A DNA stretch of 64,000 bases from Algibacillus agarilyticus. GTDB lineage: Bacteria > Pseudomonadota > Gammaproteobacteria > Enterobacterales > Alteromonadaceae. The stretch spans positions 1 through 64,000 of the forward strand of contig NZ_QMED01000027.1 of assembly GCF_003286125.1 (NCBI RefSeq), written 5' to 3'. A program made the position numbers and the translations under genes. Below the pieces are notes generated by a model. It worked only from the letters and a program-made list of their open reading frames with translations. It was not told the origin of the DNA and ran no database searches. Positions within the stretch are counted from its first letter, which is position 1. Every line of letters begins with the position of its first letter. This document shows, in pieces, positions 39,060 through 46,917 of the stretch.

Positions 39060-41425
39060 TTTTTGAGTAATCTAGTTGAATTAATAGTAACTAACAAAGA
39101 GCTAAGTGACATGCCTAAAACTGCAACGTAAGGCGATAAAATATTCATGCATGCGAGCGGTAATACAAGCGTGTTGTAACTAAGCGCCCATAATAAATTT
39201 TGCTTAATTATTAAGTTTAGTTTTATGGAGTGACTAAACAGCGTATTGATAGAACTTAATTGGCCATTCATTAAAATAATATCGGCTTTTTGTTTACTTA
39301 AATCTGAAGCATTTGCGACAGCGACACTCGCGTCAGCTTGTGCCAGAACCATTACATCGTTTAACCCATCACCGACCATGCCCACTAAACCGGTCTGTTG
39401 TAATTTGACTAAACGTTGAACTTTATCTTCTGGTGATAATCCTGCTTCAAACGGTAATTTTAGCTGTTTAGCAACGCTCTCAACTGAATCTTGTTTATCA
39501 CCACTCAAGAGTATTTTATTACATGTCAGTGCTGAGAGCATCGAACTGCTATCTTCACGTAACGGATCTGATAGGTAAATTGCCCCCATGAGTTCAGATC
39601 CTTTAGTAATAAAAATACGTGCAGCTTGATGTTCACTCGGTATGAGGTGTTGTATGTAATCAGCATTACCGATTTTTAAATGTTGTTCGTTGTAATAACC
39701 TTCAATGCCTTTGCCCGCTGTGATATTGATATCTGAGACAACCTTATTGCTGATATATGGCTTGAAAGCGCTGGCAATAGGATGCGCTGAATGGCTTTCA
39801 ATAGCGGCGACAATACTCAGTAATTCATCTTGTTTTGATTTTGAATTTAATAACGTGGGTGAAAACCAAACACAATGCTCAATGGCTAACGTGCCTTTAG
39901 TGAGTGTTCCGGTTTTATCAAAGGCCAGCGTTTTCAATTTACTAAATGTTTCAAGTGCTTGTGTACTATTAACCAGTATACCACTACGTTTTAATGAGGT
40001 CGCTGCGGCTGTCATAGCTGTTGGCATGGCTAATGATAAGGCACAAGGGCAGGTTGCAACTAAGACCGCAATCATTGGCCAAAAACCGTTACCGCCGAGT
40101 AAAAACTGCCAAACGAAAAAAGTGACCGCTGCAATTAATAAGACCGCACTGACAAAGTACTTTGCTAATTTATCGGCAACGCCAACAAAAGATGAATTTG
40201 AACTTATTTGTGCGTCTGAACTTGCGATCTGTAAAAGTGTTGTTGCAGCGCCTGCAGCCGATACCGTAAGCTCAATTGTTTGGCTAGCTAATATTGAACC
40301 TGCGTATACCTGATCGCCTTCTCGTTTTTGTACGGGCTCACTCTCGCCCGTTAACATTGATTCATCGATGTAACAGGTTTTATTAATCAAACAGCCATCA
40401 GCGGGTAATGCATCACCTTCAAGCACCCTTATTACTTGGCCAGGTATTAGAGCACGGGCAGACGTTTCTGTATAAGTACCATCTTCTTGTTTTAAAGTGG
40501 CGGATAACGGGATCAGTTTTAATAAATTTGCGGTTACACTCGCCGCTGCTGACTTCACATTGTGCTCTAAATACCGCCCTAATAATAAAAGGAGGGTAAA
40601 CATAGAAACGGATTCAAAATAGACTTCACCCGTTTGGGTTATGGTGGCATATAAAGAGGCGATAAAGGTGCCCATAATCGCAATAGATACCGGTACATCC
40701 ATATTAACGGTTTTATTTAATACGGCCCTGCAGCCTGAACTAAAAATGGGATAGGCCGAATAGCAAAAAATAGGTAAAGTCAGTACTAAACTGACCCAAC
40801 GAAAAAATAATTCAAATTCTGGTTCAATAACACCTGAATACATTGCAAAAGCAAGCATCATAATTTGCATTGTCATGAGCCCTGCAACCGCGACTCGCTT
40901 TAAAAATTGACTGTTTTTTTGCTTAAATCTGACTTCTTGTTCACTTAATTTAAAGGGGTGGGCATGGTAACCAATTTCATTAATCGCTTTGAATAAATCG
41001 CTAACACTTAATTGCTCTGTGCGCCAACTGATTTGTGCACGTTGTGTTGTTGAGTTAACTTGCACTTTACTCACGCCTTCAATAAGCAGTAAGCGCTGTT
41101 CGATTAACCAAGCACAGGCCGCACAATGCATACCTTCAATGGCTATATCGGCTTTTCTTTCTGTATTCGATAATTCAGTAATAAATTCAGCTTGGATCGC
41201 AGGCTCGTCATATTTTAAATATTCATCAAGCTTGGCTGCAGTCGAAATCGTTGGGCTTTTTGTTGTTCTAAATTGATAATATTGGGCAAAACCGCCTGCA
41301 AGAATGGTTTCAGCAACCGCTTTACAGCCTTCACAACAGACAGCGTTATCTTGATTGTTTGCTCGCACAGATAAATGCACATTATCGGGAACGAGCTCTG
41401 TACAATGAAAACAGCTTAAACTCAT
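39056..41425 (-). CDS. ccoI: Copper-translocating P1B-type ATPase CcoI
   Basis: 789 residues from the ATG at 41425, which overlaps the ccoH stop; a start 60 bases earlier would run far into ccoH. The N-terminus has a cysteine-rich element (CFHCTELVP, CCEGCKAV) and an HMA domain (GMHCAACAWLIE). The transport motif is ATCPCALSLAMP, the phosphorylation site DKTGTLTKG, and the hinge MVGDGLNDVMVL. CcoI exports copper from the cytoplasm for insertion into the cbb3 oxidase. Confidence 0.96.
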   Translation of the reverse strand: MSLSCFHCTELVPDNVHLSVRANNQDNAVCCEGCKAVAETILAGGFAQYYQFRTTKSPTISTAAKLDEYLKYDEPAIQAEFITELSNTERKADIAIEGMHCAACAWLIEQRLLLIEGVSKVQVNSTTQRAQISWRTEQLSVSDLFKAINEIGYHAHPFKLSEQEVRFKQKNSQFLKRVAVAGLMTMQIMMLAFAMYSGVIEPEFELFFRWVSLVLTLPIFCYSAYPIFSSGCRAVLNKTVNMDVPVSIAIMGTFIASLYATITQTGEVYFESVSMFTLLLLLGRYLEHNVKSAAASVTANLLKLIPLSATLKQEDGTYTETSARALIPGQVIRVLEGDALPADGCLINKTCYIDESMLTGESEPVQKREGDQVYAGSILASQTIELTVSAAGAATTLLQIASSDAQISSNSSFVGVADKLAKYFVSAVLLIAAVTFFVWQFLLGGNGFWPMIAVLVATCPCALSLAMPTAMTAAATSLKRSGILVNSTQALETFSKLKTLAFDKTGTLTKGTLAIEHCVWFSPTLLNSKSKQDELLSIVAAIESHSAHPIASAFKPYISNKVVSDINITAGKGIEGYYNEQHLKIGNADYIQHLIPSEHQAARIFITKGSELMGAIYLSDPLREDSSSMLSALTCNKILLSGDKQDSVESVAKQLKLPFEAGLSPEDKVQRLVKLQQTGLVGMVGDGLNDVMVLAQADASVAVANASDLSKQKADIILMNGQLSSINTLFSHSIKLNLIIKQNLLWALSYNTLVLPLACMNILSPYVAVLGMSLSSLLVTINSTRLLKK

Positions 41426-41922
41426 CGAGGCAATAAAACCTGTTTTTCTTCTAAAGGTAGCGTGACCCGCTGTTGAATTTTCCATGATTTATCATGGGGT
41501 TCAACCGTGACTTGCCAATTACCATTGGATAATTTGTCGCTTGACGCTTGAAAAATGCCATTAGCACGTTGTGTTGCCATCACTTTAAAATCGCGTACCG
41601 ATAAAGTGGAATGGTAAAAGCTAATCGATAAAGCGGCTAACTCCGGTGCATTTTTTCCTTTATTGACATCTAAAAGAATATTATTGCCTTGCACATCGAG
41701 AATGGCACTTAAACCGTAGGTTTTTGCGAGTTTAATACGGCTAAGCTCTTGGTTTATCGCTTTGCCTTTTTTGTAATAATCATCGACCACCATTTCAACA
41801 TTATGATTGTTAAAGGTTGAAATCATATAAACGGCGGCACTCACACTTGTGAAAGGTAAAATTATTAAAAACCAAGTCCAGGGCTCTTTATACCAAGGAC
41901 GTTTGTTGTCGTTGTCTGTCAT
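41422..41922 (-). CDS. ccoH: cbb3 oxidase assembly protein CcoH/FixH
   Basis: 166 residues. An N-terminal transmembrane helix (WFLIILPFTSVSAAVYMIS) is preceded by KRPWYKEPWTW, and NNHNVEMVVDDYYKKGKAIN is the FixH signature. The periplasmic domain follows. CcoH stays associated with the oxidase and assists maturation. A terminator separates it from ccoP upstream; ccoG, often found between them, is absent. Confidence 0.93.
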   Translation of the reverse strand: MTDNDNKRPWYKEPWTWFLIILPFTSVSAAVYMISTFNNHNVEMVVDDYYKKGKAINQELSRIKLAKTYGLSAILDVQGNNILLDVNKGKNAPELAALSISFYHSTLSVRDFKVMATQRANGIFQASSDKLSNGNWQVTVEPHDKSWKIQQRVTLPLEEKQVLLPR

Positions 41923-41941
41923 TTATTATTCATGCTTATAT

Positions 41942-41967
41942 AAAAAAGCCCTGCACGAAACAGGGCT
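41942..41967 (-). terminator. Terminator after ccoNOQP (minus strand)
   Basis: AGCCCTG (41947-41953) pairs with CAGGGCT (41961-41967); six T follow on the minus strand. It lies between ccoP and ccoH, so structural and maturation genes are probably expressed at different levels. Confidence 0.88.
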
Positions 41968-41990
41968 TAATAGTGTATTACTGCGATGCC

Positions 41991-42959
41991 TTATTTACTG
42001 TTAGATAAACTGTAAACATAAGCTGAAATTAAGTGAACTTTGTCTTTACCTAAGATGTCTTTCCAAGCGGGCATAACACCGTTACGTCCATAGGCTAGTG
42101 TCTCTTGTATTGCACGCTCTGAACCACCGTATAACCAAATATCATCAGTTAAGTTTGGTGCACCCATCGGCAAGCCTAATGCTAAGCTACCTTGGCCTTC
42201 AGTACCATGACAAGCACTACAAATGGCAAATTGAGCTTTACCGGCAGCGGCAGAGCCTTCTTTTGCTTCACGACCACTTAAGGTTAATACATAAGCTGTC
42301 ATGTCTTTAATGCCCTGATCACCAAGCGATGCTTGCCAAGCTGGCATTGCCGCTTTTCGGCCGTGCATTAATGTTTGTTTAATTTGCTCAAACTCACCAC
42401 CGTATAACCAATCTTTATCGGTTAAGTCTGGGAAGCCTTCACCACCACGTGCATTTGAACCATGACACTGTGAACAGTTTTGTAGATACAAGCGCTGCCC
42501 AATCTCCAGTGCGTCATCATCAGCCAAGAGCTGGTTGATATTTTTTTCTGCAAATGCTTTAAAAATAGGGCCAAACACTTCTTCGGCGTGCACTATTTCT
42601 TTGTCATATGCAACGCGAATGCCGGCTTCTTTAGAGGCGACTACAGCCGCTTTAGATTCTGCAATTGAACGAATATCTTGGTTTGAACTTCTCCAACCAC
42701 CAAATAAACCTTCAAAACTCCCTAAGCCAGGGTAAAGCGCTAAATAAAAAATAGCCCATATACCGGTTGCCCAATACATGTTTCGCCACCATTTAGGTAA
42801 CGGGTTGTTTAATTCTTTAATGCCATCAAACTCGTGGCCCATTTCTTCGCCTTCTTCCACACCTGTATAATTTTTCTGATTTAAATACAAGGTGATGAAA
42901 ACGAAAGCCAAACAGATTAGGGTTATGATAATAACCCAAGCACTCCAAAACGTACTCAT
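41991..42959 (-). CDS. ccoP: cbb3 cytochrome c oxidase subunit III, diheme CcoP
   Basis: 322 residues. One N-terminal transmembrane helix, a second near residue 60 (NMYWATGIWAIFYLALYPGL), then two cytochrome c domains with heme motifs CSQCH and CSACH, each with a later Met ligand segment. CcoP passes electrons from soluble c-type cytochromes to CcoO and CcoN. One base separates it from ccoQ. Confidence 0.97.
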   Translation of the reverse strand: MSTFWSAWVIIITLICLAFVFITLYLNQKNYTGVEEGEEMGHEFDGIKELNNPLPKWWRNMYWATGIWAIFYLALYPGLGSFEGLFGGWRSSNQDIRSIAESKAAVVASKEAGIRVAYDKEIVHAEEVFGPIFKAFAEKNINQLLADDDALEIGQRLYLQNCSQCHGSNARGGEGFPDLTDKDWLYGGEFEQIKQTLMHGRKAAMPAWQASLGDQGIKDMTAYVLTLSGREAKEGSAAAGKAQFAICSACHGTEGQGSLALGLPMGAPNLTDDIWLYGGSERAIQETLAYGRNGVMPAWKDILGKDKVHLISAYVYSLSNSK

Positions 42960-42960
42960 G

Positions 42961-43149
42961 TCACTTCCTCAATTCTTTATCATTAGCTTGCTTGTCGACC
43001 GCTTCTTTTTGATTATCTTCTTCAAAAATAGAATTAGCTGCATCATCAAACTTAGACTTACTTGTTTTACTATAGGCCCACCAAATGATGCCGCCAAATA
43101 CCAGCATCATGATTATGGTGTAAACGCCTCGATAAGTACCGTAGTCCAT
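42961..43149 (-). CDS. ccoQ: cbb3 oxidase subunit IV CcoQ
   Basis: 62 residues: MDYGTYRGVYTIIMMLVFGG with one transmembrane helix ending in WWAYSKTSKSKFDDAA, typical of CcoQ, then a charged tail. CcoQ stabilises CcoP in the complex. One-base gaps on both sides. Confidence 0.95.
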   Translation of the reverse strand: MDYGTYRGVYTIIMMLVFGGIIWWAYSKTSKSKFDDAANSIFEEDNQKEAVDKQANDKELRK

Positions 43150-43150
43150 A

Positions 43151-43765
43151 CTATTTAAGCGCCGTGCCTAACGTTTGCAAGTAAGCTATTAGCGCTTGCA
43201 TCTCTGTTTTACCTTTAACCGCAGCCTGTGCACCGGCAATATCTTCATCGGTATAAGGCACGCCAAAGTCTTTAAAAACACTTAATTTTTTAGCGGTGTA
43301 TTCACCAGTAATAATGTTTTTAGCTAACCAAGGAAAGCCCGGCATATTTGATTCAGGTACAACAGCACGTGGATTGATTAAATGAACACGATGCCAATCA
43401 TCTGAATAACGACCGCCCACACGTGCTAAATCTGGACCTGTACGTTTTGAACCCCACAAAAACGGATGTTCCCATACCGATTCACCTGCAACAGAGTAGT
43501 GACCATAACGCTCTGTTTCTGCACGGAAAGGACGGATCATTTGACTGTGACAGTTATTACACCCTTCACGAATGTAGATATCACGACCTTCCATTTGTAA
43601 TGCGGTATAGGGTTCTAAACCATCAACCGGTTGAGTGGTTTGCTTTTGAAATATAAGCGGTGTTATTTCAACTAATGCACCAAAACTGATAACAATAATG
43701 GTGAATATCGCCATCAAACCTATATTTTTTTCAAGTATTTCATGCTTGTTTTGTTTATTACTCAT
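43151..43765 (-). CDS. ccoO: cbb3 cytochrome c oxidase subunit II, monoheme CcoO
   Basis: 204 residues. One N-terminal transmembrane helix ([20 protein letters not shown]), one heme c motif CNNCHSQ in [16 protein letters not shown], and [12 protein letters not shown] with the Met ligand. CcoO takes electrons from CcoP to CcoN. The length is normal for the family. Confidence 0.97.
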   Translation of the reverse strand: MSNKQNKHEILEKNIGLMAIFTIIVISFGALVEITPLIFQKQTTQPVDGLEPYTALQMEGRDIYIREGCNNCHSQMIRPFRAETERYGHYSVAGESVWEHPFLWGSKRTGPDLARVGGRYSDDWHRVHLINPRAVVPESNMPGFPWLAKNIITGEYTAKKLSVFKDFGVPYTDEDIAGAQAAVKGKTEMQALIAYLQTLGTALK

Positions 43766-43777
43766 GTCCGTTACTCC

Positions 43778-45214
43778 TTATGCTGGTTGCGCAGCTAAGT
43801 TATTAGCTTTGTCGGCACGTTTATCAGAAGTAATGGTTTTAATAACATTAAATAACATTAACACCATACCCGTAACAACAAAACAACCACCAATCCAACG
43901 TAGGATATTGTAAGGTTTTTTCTCTGCTACAATTTCAACAAAACTATACATTAATGTACCGTCAGCATTAACACTGCGCCACATCATGCCTTCCATTACA
44001 CCTGAAATCCACATGGCTACAATGTAAAGCACTACGCCGATAGTCGCTAACCAGAAGTGAATATTAATTAATTTAGTACTGAACATTTGTTCTTTACCAA
44101 ATAATTTAGGGATCATATGGTAAAGCGAACCAATTGAAACCATGGCAACCCAACCTAAAGCACCAGAGTGAACGTGACCAACAGTCCAATCAGTATAATG
44201 AGATAATGCATTTACTGATTTTATTGCCATCATCGGGCCTTCAAACGTCGACATACCATAAAAAGAAAGTGAAACAATTAAGAATCGTAAGATTGGGTCG
44301 GTTCTTAATTTATGCCATGCACCTGATAGGGTCATGATACCGTTGATCATACCGCCCCACGAAGGCACAAATAAGATAACGGACATCACCATACCAATTG
44401 ATTGAGTCCAATCAGGTAAGGCGGTGTAATGTAAATGATGCGGACCAGCCCAAATGTATAACGATACAAGTGCCCAGAAGTGAACAACTGAGAGTCTATA
44501 TGAATAAACCGGACGTTCAGCTTGTTTTGGTACAAAGTAGTACATCATCCCTAAAAAGCCAGCCGTTAAGAAAAAGCCTACTGCATTATGTCCATACCAC
44601 CATTGCATCATTGCATCGACAGCACCTGCATAAATGGAATATGACTTAGTCAGGCTAACCGGAATCGCCATACTGTTACCGATATGCAAAACAGCAACGG
44701 TTAAAATAAAGCCACCGTAGAACCAGTTAGCAACATAAATATGTGAGGTTTTACGTTTAACGATGGTGCCAAAAAACACAATGGCATAAGCGATCCAAAC
44801 GACAGCAATTAAAATATCGATTGGCCATTCTAATTCTGCATACTCTTTAGACGTTGTGTAGCCTAACGGAAGCGAAATAACCGCACTTAAAATAATAACC
44901 TGCCAGCCCCAAAAGGTAAATTTGGCGAGTTTGTCACTGAATAAGCGAACATTACAGGTACGCTGAACAACGTAATAAGATGTTGCGAACAACGCACAAC
45001 CACCAAATGCAAAAATAACAGCATTAGTATGCAAAGGTCTTATGCGTGAAAAGGTTAACCAAGGGGTATCAAAATTTAGTTCAGGCCAAACGAGTTGTGC
45101 TGCGATTAAAACACCGCAAGACATCCCAATGATGCCCCAAACGACAGCCATTACGGCAAACTGTTTTACAACATCAAAGTTGTAATTAGGTGATATAGAA
45201 CTTGTTGAGCTCAT
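43778..45214 (-). CDS. ccoN: cbb3 cytochrome c oxidase subunit I CcoN
   Basis: 478 residues from the ATG at 45214, which has GGAAGAGA upstream; the TTG fifteen bases earlier is within that site. Twelve transmembrane segments and the heme/copper histidines are visible: [33 protein letters not shown] and [17 protein letters not shown]. CcoN holds the low-spin heme b and the heme b3-CuB centre that reduces oxygen with high affinity. First gene of ccoNOQP. Confidence 0.98.
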   Translation of the reverse strand: MSSTSSISPNYNFDVVKQFAVMAVVWGIIGMSCGVLIAAQLVWPELNFDTPWLTFSRIRPLHTNAVIFAFGGCALFATSYYVVQRTCNVRLFSDKLAKFTFWGWQVIILSAVISLPLGYTTSKEYAELEWPIDILIAVVWIAYAIVFFGTIVKRKTSHIYVANWFYGGFILTVAVLHIGNSMAIPVSLTKSYSIYAGAVDAMMQWWYGHNAVGFFLTAGFLGMMYYFVPKQAERPVYSYRLSVVHFWALVSLYIWAGPHHLHYTALPDWTQSIGMVMSVILFVPSWGGMINGIMTLSGAWHKLRTDPILRFLIVSLSFYGMSTFEGPMMAIKSVNALSHYTDWTVGHVHSGALGWVAMVSIGSLYHMIPKLFGKEQMFSTKLINIHFWLATIGVVLYIVAMWISGVMEGMMWRSVNADGTLMYSFVEIVAEKKPYNILRWIGGCFVVTGMVLMLFNVIKTITSDKRADKANNLAAQPA

Positions 45215-45514
45215 TATTGTCTCTTCCAAATCAATAAACTATAAAGCTTATGGTCTCAAATTCGATTTTTCGTTAAATCGTATTGTTTACTACAATTTTC
45301 TGCACCAAGGGCACTAGCTTGAAAAGCTAATTTTATTTTTAAAGCAAATTTGCTGATTTATTAATCAAAAAAATAACAAATTAGCTAATTCGCTTAAATT
45401 AGGTGCAAAAGCGCGGCAGATGATACGTTTTTTGCGTCAAAAAATATAGTCGGGTTTAAAAAAAACATGATTTAAGTCAATATAGTGGCTTAAATTATTT
45501 AATGAGTTAAAAAT
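45215..45514. promoter_or_regulatory. Divergent regulatory region upstream of ccoN with an FNR-like site
   Basis: ATGATTTAAGTCAA (45467-45480) matches 8 of the 10 fixed positions of TTGAT-N4-ATCAA and lies in front of the divergent plus-strand gene. A second inverted repeat TGATT-TATT-AATCA (around 45354-45367) has wider half-site spacing than an FNR box. The fnr gene 7 kb away makes FNR control of the cluster plausible. No transcription start can be fixed. Confidence 0.35.
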
Positions 45515-46066
45515 TTGAAAACAAAAAATAAGCAACTTGTTTTAATTACGTCATTTTTAGCGCTATTGTTGACTGTTTTTATTTTTTTAAATCTATCTGA
45601 AAAACAGGCTGTTACACATTCATCAAGCCAACTTTGTGATTTATCAGTGCAAAATTGCCAACAAACGATAAATAAGACAGCGGCTAGCTATACGATCAAA
45701 ATAAATCAAAAGCCGATTGAAATTGAAACATTGAATGAAATAGTTATGACTTTTGATGCACCTTTTAATGATGAAATACACGATAAATTACAGATTGAAA
45801 GTAAAATAGAAGGCCTTAATATGCAAATGGGGTTTATTCCAGTCAATTTCAAACATGATCAGGTAAAAGGTGTATGGCGAGGCTCGTTTATGTTGGGAGC
45901 TTGTATTGAACCCGAAATGACTTGGCTATTGACCATCAACTTAGATTTTTCAATACCGGTATTTGTTCAACAAAATGCCGATACACTGGCTGCTAAAACC
46001 GATAGTACAATGCAAGATATGTATCAGCAGCAAACGTATTTATATGTTTTTAAAACAGAGATGTAA
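45515..46066 (+). CDS. Membrane-anchored protein of unknown function divergent from ccoN
   Basis: 183 residues beginning with TTG at 45515 without a good ribosome-binding site; no ATG alternative is available near the N-terminus. One N-terminal hydrophobic segment (VLITSFLALLLTVFIFLNL) suggests a signal anchor with a periplasmic domain. The motif LNMQMGFIPVNF and the single late cysteine in SFMLGACIEPEMTWLL recall small conserved proteins beside heme-copper oxidases, and Met/Cys could bind copper. That role is inference from context and residue type. Confidence 0.75.
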   Translation: MKTKNKQLVLITSFLALLLTVFIFLNLSEKQAVTHSSSQLCDLSVQNCQQTINKTAASYTIKINQKPIEIETLNEIVMTFDAPFNDEIHDKLQIESKIEGLNMQMGFIPVNFKHDQVKGVWRGSFMLGACIEPEMTWLLTINLDFSIPVFVQQNADTLAAKTDSTMQDMYQQQTYLYVFKTEM

Positions 46067-46164
46067 AAATAATATATATTTAATGAGAACGTTTTAGTTA
46101 ATGCATCAAAGGTGCTTTAATTTATCTTAAACAGTGCGAGCCTAAATTCGGAAAATTTAATAAT

Positions 46165-46758
46165 ATGAATCAATATAAAATCATTTATTTAGGGACATTT
46201 GATACGTCATTAGCGTTTTCAAAACAAGTAAAGCTAATTGCTAAAGTTGCTAATATTGATGAATTAAAAGCCGAAACAGTGTTAACAACGGGTAAAAAAT
46301 GTATTTTGCGGACGCTAACTGATAAAGCAGAAGCAAGTAAAATGGCAAAATTGTTATTAACCCATGGAATTAAATTAACGGTGAGTCAAGCCCCGTCTGT
46401 TAATAAAGAAATAGACTCTCCACCGCCGTCAACAAATACTCAGGTCACTTTATTGCAACAACAAGTTCGTTCATTGCAAAACGAAATTGCAGATGTTAAA
46501 GCGCAAATGAATAGTTTAAGTGAATTTGTTGATGAATATGTACATAAAAAAGATTTGGACGTAGCAGATGAAGAAGACGATTTATTAGCGCTAGATGATG
46601 ATATATACGAACCCAGCCCAGAACTTAACCAAGCTAAATTTGATGAATTAGACTTTGATAATGAACCTAGCGCTTTAGAGAAATATCTCCCTATTATTAT
46701 CAGCCTAGGTGTTATTGTGATTGGCAGTTTAGTTGCGTGGCAATATTTGCTTAATTAA
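46165..46758 (+). CDS. Tail-anchored coiled-coil protein of unknown function
   Basis: 197 residues. The N-terminal ~80 residues form a small mixed fold (YKIIYLGTFDTSLAFSKQVK). A coiled coil follows at about 92-130 (LLQQQVRSLQNEIADVKAQM), then an acidic stretch (ADEEDDLLALDDD). The C-terminal hydrophobic helix (YLPIIISLGVIVIGSLVAW) leaves only 4 residues outside, so the protein should be tail-anchored facing the cytoplasm. No family recognised. It stands between the cco region and the c-di-GMP regulator, on the same strand as both neighbours. Confidence 0.8.
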   Translation: MNQYKIIYLGTFDTSLAFSKQVKLIAKVANIDELKAETVLTTGKKCILRTLTDKAEASKMAKLLLTHGIKLTVSQAPSVNKEIDSPPPSTNTQVTLLQQQVRSLQNEIADVKAQMNSLSEFVDEYVHKKDLDVADEEDDLLALDDDIYEPSPELNQAKFDELDFDNEPSALEKYLPIIISLGVIVIGSLVAWQYLLN

Positions 46759-46917
46759 GTGGATTTTATCAGTTGTCGCTGTAGCTAAAGAGGGGGATTA
46801 AAAAGATTAATAATAAAATCTTTTTAATTAAATTAACCTTTTAGGCTCTAATTACATTAAAAATAGTTGAAATTTAACAGGGTTGCCCTTTAAACTGGGG
46901 GAATATATAACCATAGA

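Noticed and set aside
45354-45367. Inverted repeat TGATT-TATT-AATCA as an FNR box for ccoN
   Set aside because: Read as TGAT/ATCA half-sites the gap is 6 bases, not the 4 of the FNR consensus, so it was not called as a separate site.
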